Positions 16,396 to 22,415 of a stretch of 28,572 nt of DNA are shown in pieces. Positions within the stretch are counted from its first letter, which is position 1, and each line of letters begins with the position of its first letter. Under the pieces are notes generated by a model. That model saw only the letters and a program-made list of their open reading frames with translations, was not told where the DNA came from and ran no database searches. This DNA is from JANRKG01 sp033763635 (lineage in GTDB: Bacteria > Cyanobacteriota > Cyanobacteriia > GCF-001939115), in contig JANRKG010000152.1 in the NCBI GenBank assembly GCA_033763635.1, positions 1 through 28,572 of the forward strand. The letters are read 5' to 3'. The position numbers and the translations under genes were made by a program.

Positions 16396-16803
16396 ATGAT
16401 GGTGAAATCATTGGCAGTTCGTTTGGTGGCTAGCGCTCTGGGTGGGGTAGCCCTTGCTCCTCTACTGGCGACATCACCCGTGCTTGCTCAGGTTGAACTC
16501 AACCCTTCAACGGTCCAACCCCTTCAAGATTTCAAACCTCAGGAAAGTCAAAATCGCGATCCCTTCTCCGGGACAAATTCTGGTCAGTCTGGCTTATTTG
16601 AACTTCTGCATCGTGCCAATTTTGGGAATATTCGGTCAACGACTGAATTTAATGCCGATCAGCGCTCAAATCTTGAAAATGCTGCCTCTGAATTTCGCAA
16701 AAGACAGTTGCAACTTTTAAAGTCTGCTCCTCAAACAGCACCTGCTCCGATTAGCCAACCTGGGGCGGTTCCGGTTAATGCTCCCGCTGCTGGAAGTAAG
16801 TAA
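16396..16803 (+). CDS. Small secreted protein of unknown function
   Basis: A 135-residue protein I cannot assign to a functional family. It starts with a clear signal peptide: basic MMVKSLAVR, a hydrophobic core, and a likely cleavage after SPVLA near residue 31. The mature part is polar. It contains RDPFSGTNSGQSG, then a segment LFELLHRANFGNIRSTTEF and a charged helix (about residues 85-110) and ends in a Pro/Ala-rich tail. No cysteine and no membrane anchor appear in the mature part, so a periplasmic or lumenal soluble role is likely. The GGTGGGG run just before the ATG is the probable ribosome site; a GTG three codons earlier is also open. It is followed by a hairpin at 16860 and the ArsA-like gene. 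Confidence 0.8.
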   Translation: MMVKSLAVRLVASALGGVALAPLLATSPVLAQVELNPSTVQPLQDFKPQESQNRDPFSGTNSGQSGLFELLHRANFGNIRSTTEFNADQRSNLENAASEFRKRQLQLLKSAPQTAPAPISQPGAVPVNAPAAGSK

Positions 16804-16859
16804 TTAAGATTGCCATCTTCAGTAGAATTAGCCTTCTTCTAAGGGAAGAATAGAGTTTG

Positions 16860-16882
16860 GGGGGTGAATCCAATTCACCCCC
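16860..16882 (+). terminator. Perfect 10-bp hairpin after the small secreted protein gene
   Basis: GGGGGTGAAT (16860-16869) and ATTCACCCCC (16873-16882) pair perfectly around CCA. The sequence after it (TACTTATTGTGG) has no T run, so it may be a weak terminator, an mRNA-end stabiliser or an attenuator before the ArsA-like gene. Confidence 0.5.
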
Positions 16883-16941
16883 TACTTATTGTGGAATTAG
16901 GTTGTGAAAGTAGACTGCGGGAAAATTTTGAGGGAGCCAGT

Positions 16942-18840
16942 ATGAGTGCAATACACCTCTATGATTCGCTTCGTCTGGCAATGTTTAGTGGCAAGGGTGG
17001 TGTGGGAAAGACAACCCTTGCCTGCGCTTTTGCTCGGCAATGGGCAAGGGTGTTCCCGGCAGAAAAAATTCTCCTGCTGTCTACCGATCCGGCTCACTCT
17101 CTGGGGGATGTGTTGCGAATGGAGGTGGAGAATACGCCCCATGCTCCTGTCGATCTTTCCAATCTCCAGGTCCGGGCGTTGGATAGTCGGGCACTGCTGA
17201 CGGTTTTCAAGGAAAAATATGGCTCAGTTCTGGAACTGTTGGTGGAACGGGGCAGCTTTGTGCAAGGGGAAGACCTCACTCCCGTCTGGGATTTGGATTG
17301 GCCTGGGCTGGATGAGTTGATGGGTTTACTGGAAATTCAGCGGCTTCTCACCAGTCAAGTAGCCGATCGCATCGTAATTGACATGGCTCCCAGTGGTCAT
17401 ACTCTCAACCTGTTTGGGTTGATGGATTTTTTGGATGGCTTTCTGAAAGCTCTGGATTTGTTTCAGGAGAAGCATCGGGCCATTAGTCAAACTTTTGCGG
17501 GTCGCTATGTTCCCGATCGGGCCGATGATTTCCTGGTGGAAATGCGGGCGGAATTGGCGGCAGGTCGGCAATTGCTCCAGAAGCAGGGGCATACGGCTTG
17601 TTTGGTGGTCGCGATTGCTGAACCCATGAGCTTGCTGGAAACAGAACGGTTTCTCAAGGCGTTGGGTGAGTTAGAGATTCCCTTTGCTGGCCTGTTCGTA
17701 AACCGGATTGTAGCCGGAGAAGGGACCACGGTCGATCAGGACCGCTACAGCGAACAACAACAGGTTTTACAGCAGTTAAAGGCGTTGGCAGATTCCCAAA
17801 GTGTCTGGAGTGTTCCATTACAAGAGGGGGAACCTGTGGGAGGGGAAGCACTCGATCTCCTCTTCCAACAAGTTCAACCGCTGACGCAAGTAGATCAACC
17901 GCCACCCCCCGTGATTCACTGGCCCCAACCGATTCCACCGGGAATGGGAGATTTTCTGCTAGAGGGCCGGAAGCTCGTTCTGGTCGGTGGGAAAGGGGGA
18001 GTGGGTAAGACGACGATCGCCTCGACGATCGCCTGGGAAATGGCCCGTCGTCACCCAGATAAACAAATTCGAGCGGTATCCATCGATCCGGCTCACTCGC
18101 TGGGAGATGCGCTGGGGCAATCGTTGGGCCACGAGCCGACTGCGTTGACCGCGAACTTCAGCGGTCAAGAAGTGGATGCCGATCGGGTGTTGACCCAGTT
18201 TCGTGAAGATTACCTGTGGGAACTGGCGGCGATGATGAGTGGCGAATCGTCGTCGGAAGCAACGGAGGGCTTACAGTTGGCCTATGGCCCGGAGGCATGG
18301 CGGCAGATTGTTTCCCAGGCTTTACCAGGAATTGATGAAATGCTGTCCCTGATTGCCATTATGGATTTATTGGAGCAGCAAGAACAGGATTTAATTGTGC
18401 TGGATACGGCTCCTACGGGTCATTTGCTGCGGTTTCTGGAGATGCCAACGGCGCTGGGAGATTGGTTAGCCTGGATCTTTAAGCTCTGGTTGAAATACCA
18501 GAATGTTTTGGGCCAAACGGATTTGATGAGCCGCTTGCGCCAACTGCGGCAGCGGGTGGTCCAGGCGCAAAAACGGTTAACCAATGCTCAATATACGGAA
18601 TTTGTTTTAGTCGTCCAGGATCAATCTGCGATCGTGGCAGAAGCAAAACGGCTGACACAATCGCTCCAGGAAATGGGGGTCTCGCAACGCTATGTGGTCA
18701 ACAATCGCTGTCAGGAAGGGCAGGAGGCGATCGCCCTGGAATTCCCTGCCCAAACCCTGATTAGCCTTCCCGTGTTGCCGCGATCGATCACTCCCCTGGA
18801 ACGAATTCAAGGAGCGGCAACCCTTCTCTTCCAGAATTAA
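16942..18840 (+). CDS. Tandem ArsA/Get3-like ATPase
   Basis: A 632-residue soluble ATPase made of two ArsA/Get3 units. Unit 1 has the deviant Walker A GKGGVGKTT (residues 17-25), switch I DPAHSLGD (near 53) and switch II DMAPSGHTLNL. Unit 2 has GKGGVGKTT (350-358), IDPAHSLGDALG and VLDTAPTGHLLRFL. Two units in one chain match the layout of bacterial ArsA arsenite-pump ATPases. However, only three Cys are visible, none placed like the arsenite-binding Cys of ArsA, there is no Get3-type CxxC, and no arsB or arsR is nearby. A targeting or chaperone role is as likely as arsenite export. AGGGAG lies 5 bases before the ATG at 16942, which I prefer over the GTG at 16864. Confidence 0.9.
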   Translation: MSAIHLYDSLRLAMFSGKGGVGKTTLACAFARQWARVFPAEKILLLSTDPAHSLGDVLRMEVENTPHAPVDLSNLQVRALDSRALLTVFKEKYGSVLELLVERGSFVQGEDLTPVWDLDWPGLDELMGLLEIQRLLTSQVADRIVIDMAPSGHTLNLFGLMDFLDGFLKALDLFQEKHRAISQTFAGRYVPDRADDFLVEMRAELAAGRQLLQKQGHTACLVVAIAEPMSLLETERFLKALGELEIPFAGLFVNRIVAGEGTTVDQDRYSEQQQVLQQLKALADSQSVWSVPLQEGEPVGGEALDLLFQQVQPLTQVDQPPPPVIHWPQPIPPGMGDFLLEGRKLVLVGGKGGVGKTTIASTIAWEMARRHPDKQIRAVSIDPAHSLGDALGQSLGHEPTALTANFSGQEVDADRVLTQFREDYLWELAAMMSGESSSEATEGLQLAYGPEAWRQIVSQALPGIDEMLSLIAIMDLLEQQEQDLIVLDTAPTGHLLRFLEMPTALGDWLAWIFKLWLKYQNVLGQTDLMSRLRQLRQRVVQAQKRLTNAQYTEFVLVVQDQSAIVAEAKRLTQSLQEMGVSQRYVVNNRCQEGQEAIALEFPAQTLISLPVLPRSITPLERIQGAATLLFQN

Positions 18841-18866
18841 GTTCTGTTGGGAAGTTTCTCGTCTTC

Positions 18867-18895
18867 TTGCAATGGGTTCTAACAATAGATACACT
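18867..18895 (+). promoter_or_regulatory. Possible promoter of psbB
   Basis: TTGCAA (18867-18872) and TACACT (18890-18895) are 17 bases apart, in the spacer right after the ArsA-like gene. The leader to psbB would be about 210 bases. Match to consensus is moderate only. Confidence 0.3.
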
Positions 18896-19062
18896 TCTTT
18901 ATACATCCCGTCTTAATAACTGCATTGTCCAACTGTATGAACGTCCTCTTCTGATTTTTGTGAACAGAGAGGGGCGAATCGCAGCAGGTCTGTAGAAATT
19001 CCTGACCTGGCATGATGCTGGTGCTGGAAGTCTTAAGAAAATGCTAATGCTGATAAAGCGTT

Positions 19063-19092
19063 CACCAAGTAAAAGCACACCAAGTAAAAGCA
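19063..19092. repeat. 15-bp perfect tandem repeat in the psbB leader
   Basis: CACCAAGTAAAAGCA occurs twice without a gap (19063-19077 and 19078-19092). It ends 5 bases before the psbB ribosome site AGGAGGAG (19098-19105). Confidence 0.85.
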
Positions 19093-19113
19093 CTTAGAGG
19101 AGGAGCGTAGTCA

Positions 19114-20646
19114 ATGGGACTACCTTGGTATCGAGTACACACGGTCGTTCTGAATGACCCTGGGCGACTCATTGCTGTACACCTTATGCACACCGCTCTC
19201 GTAGCGGGCTGGGCTGGTTCGATGGCTCTCTACGAACTGGCTGTTTTTGACCCCAGCGACCCCGTTCTGAATCCCATGTGGCGGCAGGGCATGTTTGTTC
19301 TGCCCTTTATGTCGCGTCTGGGTGTTACCCAGTCCTGGGGCGGTTGGAGCATTACAGGTGAAACCGCAGTGAATCCCGGTATCTGGTCCTTCGAGGGCGT
19401 TGCCGCTGCTCACATTATTCTGTCTGGTTTGTTGTTCCTGGCTGCTTGCTGGCACTGGGTTTACTGGGACTTGGAACTGTTCCGTGATCCTCGCACTGGC
19501 GAGCCTGCCCTGGACCTGCCCAAAATGTTTGGGATTCACCTCTTCCTGTCTGGCTTACTCTGTTTCGGATTTGGCGCTTTCCACTTGACGGGTCTCTTTG
19601 GCCCTGGAATGTGGGTGTCGGATGCCTACGGAATAACGGGCAGTGTTCAACCCGTCGCCCCTGAATGGGGACCGGCTGGGTTCAACCCCTATAACCCTGG
19701 TGGGATTGTGGCTCACCACATTGCTGCGGGGATTGTTGGGATTATTGCTGGGCTGTTCCACTTGACGGTTCGTCCTCCTGAGCGGCTCTACAAGGCTCTC
19801 CGGATGGGGAATATTGAAACCGTTTTGTCTAGCAGTATCGCTGCTGTGTTCTTTGCTGCCTTCGTGGTAGCGGGAACGATGTGGTATGGTAGCGCGGCGA
19901 CTCCGATCGAATTGTTTGGCCCGACCCGCTATCAGTGGGACCAGGATTACTTCAGACAAGAGATTGTGAATCGGGTCGAAACCAGTCTGGCTGATGGGGC
20001 AACCCTGGAAGAAGCCTGGTCCGCCATTCCTGACAAACTGGCTTTCTATGACTATGTAGGAAACAGCCCTGCGAAGGGTGGTTTGTTCCGGACGGGTCCG
20101 ATGAACAAGGGAGATGGGATTGCCCAATCCTGGCAAGGTCACCCGATTTTTACCGATGCGGAAGGTCGGGAACTCAATGTTCGCCGTCTGCCCAACTTCT
20201 TTGAAAACTTCCCTGTGATCTTGACAGATGCAGATGGAGTGATTCGGGCTGATATTCCTTTCCGTCGTGCTGAGTCGAAGTACAGCTTTGAACAGCAAGG
20301 CGTAACCGTTTCCTTCTATGGCGGTGAGTTGAATGGTCAGAAGTTTGAAGACCCTGCGACAGTGAAGCGGTATGCCCGTAGCGCTCAGTTGGGTGAAATC
20401 TTCAACTTCGATCGCGAAACGTTGGATTCAGACGGGGTATTCCGGACTAGCACCCGTGGGTGGTTTACCTTCGGGCACGCGGTCTTTGCTCTACTGTTCT
20501 TCTTTGGTCACATCTGGCACGGCTCTCGGACGCTGTTCCGTGACGTGTTTGCTGGGATCGATCCCGATCTGGACATCGAGCAAGTCGAATTCGGCTTCTT
20601 CCAGAAATTGGGTGACAAATCTACTCGGAAGTCCGAACCCACCTGA
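19114..20646 (+). CDS. psbB: Photosystem II CP47 chlorophyll apoprotein
   Basis: Core antenna protein of photosystem II: binds chlorophyll a and beta-carotene and passes excitation energy to the reaction centre in the thylakoid membrane. The 510-residue length is standard. The start MGLPWYRVHTVVLNDPGR is diagnostic. Six membrane helices are present, carrying the usual histidine chlorophyll ligands, for example in LMHTALVAGWAGSMALYE, AAHIILSGLLFLAACWHW (positions about 100-117) and GGIVAHHIAAGIVG. The large lumenal loop lies between helices 5 and 6, and the last helix reads FTFGHAVFALLFFFGHIWHG. AGGAGGAG lies 8 bases before the ATG, a strong ribosome site that fits the high demand for CP47. 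psbT follows 121 bases later. Confidence 0.99.
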   Translation: MGLPWYRVHTVVLNDPGRLIAVHLMHTALVAGWAGSMALYELAVFDPSDPVLNPMWRQGMFVLPFMSRLGVTQSWGGWSITGETAVNPGIWSFEGVAAAHIILSGLLFLAACWHWVYWDLELFRDPRTGEPALDLPKMFGIHLFLSGLLCFGFGAFHLTGLFGPGMWVSDAYGITGSVQPVAPEWGPAGFNPYNPGGIVAHHIAAGIVGIIAGLFHLTVRPPERLYKALRMGNIETVLSSSIAAVFFAAFVVAGTMWYGSAATPIELFGPTRYQWDQDYFRQEIVNRVETSLADGATLEEAWSAIPDKLAFYDYVGNSPAKGGLFRTGPMNKGDGIAQSWQGHPIFTDAEGRELNVRRLPNFFENFPVILTDADGVIRADIPFRRAESKYSFEQQGVTVSFYGGELNGQKFEDPATVKRYARSAQLGEIFNFDRETLDSDGVFRTSTRGWFTFGHAVFALLFFFGHIWHGSRTLFRDVFAGIDPDLDIEQVEFGFFQKLGDKSTRKSEPT

Positions 20647-20673
20647 TCCTTGTTTGATCTTTGGTTAAGGCGG

Positions 20674-20718
20674 ACCCAATGGAATTTCGATCTTTTTTCA
20701 GAACGGGCTCCATTGGGT
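20674..20718 (+). repeat. Hairpin between psbB and psbT
   Basis: ACCCAATGGA (20674-20683) and TCCATTGGGT (20709-20718) pair perfectly over 10 bp around a 25-base loop. TCTTCC follows. It may cause partial termination, protect the psbB 3' end, or mark an mRNA processing point. Confidence 0.7.
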
Positions 20719-20767
20719 TCTTCCTGGTTGATAGACTGATACTAGCGAATAGTCAGGAATTTTTGAT

Positions 20768-20863
20768 ATGGAAAGCGTTGCGTACATTTTGATCCTCACC
20801 CTGGCTCTGGGTGTTCTCTTCTTTGCCATCGCCTTCAGAGAACCCCCCCGAATTGGTAAATAA
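20768..20863 (+). CDS. psbT: Photosystem II reaction centre protein T
   Basis: A 31-residue single-helix subunit of photosystem II that lies at the dimer interface and supports the acceptor side. The sequence starts MESVAYILILTLALG, continues through one membrane helix, and ends AFREPPRIGK, an exact fit in length and pattern to PsbT. AGGAA lies 8 bases before the ATG. It follows psbB on the same strand, the usual order in cyanobacteria and chloroplasts. A strong terminator lies 148 bases downstream. Confidence 0.97.
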   Translation: MESVAYILILTLALGVLFFAIAFREPPRIGK

Positions 20864-20878
20864 GTTGACAAAACCCTG

Positions 20879-20898
20879 GTTCAAGTGCTTGTTTGAAC
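20879..20898 (+). repeat. Small hairpin after psbT
   Basis: GTTCAA (20879-20884) and TTGAAC (20893-20898) pair around an 8-base loop, 16 bases past the psbT stop. Probably part of the mRNA 3' end upstream of the main terminator. Confidence 0.4.
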
Positions 20899-21010
20899 AC
20901 TTAAGGGTAAACGGTCAATAGATAGATAAAACCAATCTGAATCTATCCTTTCTTTAAATTTCTCAATCCAGTGATAGGCCAAGCACTTTTGAATCGCCTA
21001 TCCTTAAAGC

Positions 21011-21036
21011 AAGACCTGCCAAAACAGGTCTTTTTT
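21011..21036 (+). terminator. Rho-independent terminator of psbB-psbT
   Basis: AAGACCTG (21011-21018) and CAGGTCTT (21025-21032) form an 8-bp stem with loop CCAAAA, and a run of six T covers 21031-21036. A textbook intrinsic terminator. Confidence 0.93.
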
Positions 21037-21160
21037 ATTGATTTGCTTAAATAAGATGTAAATAAACACGAATAAATCAGTTCTTTGTGCTAGCGTCGTT
21101 GCATTATTAAGTATTTAGATTTTGATCTGGTACGAGTCTCTTGTTGGATCTAATCTGATT

Positions 21161-21200
21161 GTCCTGAATGTGTCTTTTATTAAAGACAGCGATTAAGGAC
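21161..21200 (+). promoter_or_regulatory. Stem-loop upstream of nrdR
   Basis: TGTCTTT (21171-21177) and AAAGACA (21182-21188) form a 7-bp hairpin with a TATT loop. Below an internal loop, GTCCT (21161-21165) pairs with AGGAC (21196-21200). The structure ends 21 bases before a short ORF with a good ribosome site. Function is unknown. Confidence 0.4.
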
Positions 21201-21220
21201 AACTGTGGAGAGGCAGGGAA

Positions 21221-21277
21221 ATGAATGACGAGAAGCAACCCGCAGTACAATCCCTGTTAAGCGACTTTGAACCTTGA
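21221..21277 (+). CDS. Possible 18-residue peptide upstream of nrdR
   Basis: ATG to TGA encodes MNDEKQPAVQSLLSDFEP. GGAGAGG (21207-21213) lies 7 bases before the ATG, a better ribosome site than that of many confirmed genes here. The peptide is acidic, without a membrane segment. It could be a leader peptide for nrdR or a free small protein; it may also be chance, since such short frames are common. The peptide matches nothing I recognise. Confidence 0.25.
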   Translation: MNDEKQPAVQSLLSDFEP

Positions 21278-21334
21278 TTTAGAAGCGAATCTTGTGTGAG
21301 TGTGACTTTCTGATTTGCTTGAAGGGCCTCTACT

Positions 21335-21829
21335 ATGCGATGTCCGTTTTGCCAGTGTCCTGAAAACCGTGTTCTTGAATCTCGCTCTGCTGAAAGCGGT
21401 CAAAGTGTTCGGCGGCGGCGGGAGTGCTTGCAGTGCAGTCGGCGGTTCACGACCTACGAACGGATTGAGTTTGTCCCCATTACCGTTCTCAAGCGAGATG
21501 GTCAGCGCGAATCTTTCGATCGCTCCAAACTTTTGCGGGGAGTTATTCGGGCTTGTGAAAAAACGGGGACTGCTTCCAGCCAGATCGAAGCACTGGTAGA
21601 CGATATTGAGGCTGAATTACAACAGCGGGCAGAACGAGAGGTCACGAGTCAAGAAATCGGAGAACTGGTTCTTCAGAATCTCCAAACCCTGAACGAGGTT
21701 GCTTACGTTCGGTTTGCCTCGGTCTATCGCCAATTTCAAGGCATTCGAGACTTCGCTGATGCCCTCAACCACTTGGAACGGTACAACAGTCACGTCAAGC
21801 AGGAAGAAACGGCGGGCGATCGGGCTTGA
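21335..21829 (+). CDS. nrdR: Transcriptional repressor NrdR
   Basis: Nucleotide-sensing repressor of ribonucleotide reductase genes, 164 residues. The N-terminal zinc ribbon has its four Cys at C3, C6, C31 and C34, within MRCPFCQC and RRRRECLQCSRRF. An ATP-cone domain follows (about 49-139) with VLKRDGQRESFDRSKL and VAYVRFASVYRQF, which bind ATP or dATP. Length is typical. The ATG lies 9 bases after GAAGGG. No ribonucleotide reductase gene is in this window; NrdR usually acts elsewhere on the chromosome. It lies between psbT and rpsA, and a 586-base spacer separates it from rpsA. Confidence 0.97.
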   Translation: MRCPFCQCPENRVLESRSAESGQSVRRRRECLQCSRRFTTYERIEFVPITVLKRDGQRESFDRSKLLRGVIRACEKTGTASSQIEALVDDIEAELQQRAEREVTSQEIGELVLQNLQTLNEVAYVRFASVYRQFQGIRDFADALNHLERYNSHVKQEETAGDRA

Positions 21830-21964
21830 TTTCTCGCCACGAAAGTTACGAAAACTTGAGATTCTTTGGTCAAGTACCGTCAAGTTACGGTATGATAGTC
21901 ATCCTGACCACCCCCATCCTGCCAAAATATCTCCTAAAATAAGGAGTTGAATGTTTTTGCAGAC

Positions 21965-22040
21965 TTCCTATAGGGTGTCTACCCAAGCAGGAGTAGACCT
22001 ACTAAACGCGTAGTCTCTCTTGCAAAGAGCATCACAGGAA
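21965..22040 (+). ncRNA. Candidate three-hairpin structured RNA segment
   Basis: TTCCT (21965-21969) can pair with AGGAA (22036-22040) to close a multiloop. Inside are three hairpins in sequence: GTCTAC / GTAGAC (21977-21998), CTAC / GTAG with a 7-base loop (21999-22013), and CTCTT / AAGAG with loop GCA (22017-22029). It has tRNA-like size but no T-loop or CCA-type end, so it is not a tRNA. Pairing is by eye only. Confidence 0.25.
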
Positions 22041-22064
22041 AATCGCTGTCAGGACACTAAGAAG

Positions 22065-22112
22065 GATACTGAAAAAGATACTGAAAAAGATACTGAAAAT
22101 GACACTGAAAGG
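22065..22112. repeat. 12-bp tandem repeat, four copies
   Basis: GATACTGAAAAA occurs at 22065 and 22077, then GATACTGAAAAT at 22089 and a diverged GACACTGAAAGG at 22101. The unit length is a multiple of three and the array lies in a short open frame (22020-22124). Confidence 0.9.
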
Positions 22113-22155
22113 CTCTTTGATTAGAAACTAGAGAAAAAACTTTTTTAGTATTTAT

Positions 22156-22188
22156 CAATTGCCTGTCAATTATCTGTCAATTATCTGT
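22156..22188. repeat. 11-bp tandem repeat, three copies
   Basis: CAATTGCCTGT (22156), CAATTATCTGT (22167) and CAATTATCTGT (22178) run without gaps in the rpsA leader. Confidence 0.85.
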
Positions 22189-22312
22189 CATAAGTACCTA
22201 AGTGTGTTGCAGCAAGTGCTACGGTCTGTCACGGGCACACCGTGAGCATAATAACGGGTGATCAGAGCAGGTGACTAAACAGGCGATGATATTCCAGGGA
22301 TAAGTCATCAGG

Positions 22313-22336
22313 AATTAATACCAGTATTAATACCAG
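22313..22336. repeat. 12-bp tandem repeat, two copies
   Basis: AATTAATACCAG (22313-22324) is followed directly by TATTAATACCAG (22325-22336), about 80 bases before the rpsA start. Confidence 0.75.
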
Positions 22337-22415
22337 ACAATAAACCGAAAATACACCGCCCAGTTACCACCCCACTTACCACATTACCGAAGGATAAATC
22401 TTGGGAAACGTTAGC

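Larger units (their letters stand above)
21830..22415 (+). other. Long rpsA leader with repeats and hairpins
   Basis: This 586-base stretch between nrdR and rpsA has no assigned gene. In order it holds an ACCGT / ACGGT inverted repeat (21876-21891) overlapping a TATGAT minus-10-like box (21891-21896), a compact three-hairpin segment (21965-22040), a 12-bp repeat in four copies, an 11-bp repeat in three copies, a TCACGG / CCGTGA hairpin (22229-22245) and a 12-bp repeat in two copies. If transcription starts near 21903, the mRNA leader is about 510 bases. Confidence 0.6.

Noticed and set aside
19555..20298. 247-codon minus-strand frame inside psbB
   Set aside because: Antisense shadow of the conserved CP47 coding sequence, with no motif of its own.
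20865..20870. TTGACA after psbT as a minus-35 box
   Set aside because: No minus-10-like sequence lies 16-18 bases downstream.
21965..22040. tRNA gene
   Set aside because: Size is right, but there is no 7-bp acceptor stem, no TTCRA T-loop and no valid anticodon arm.
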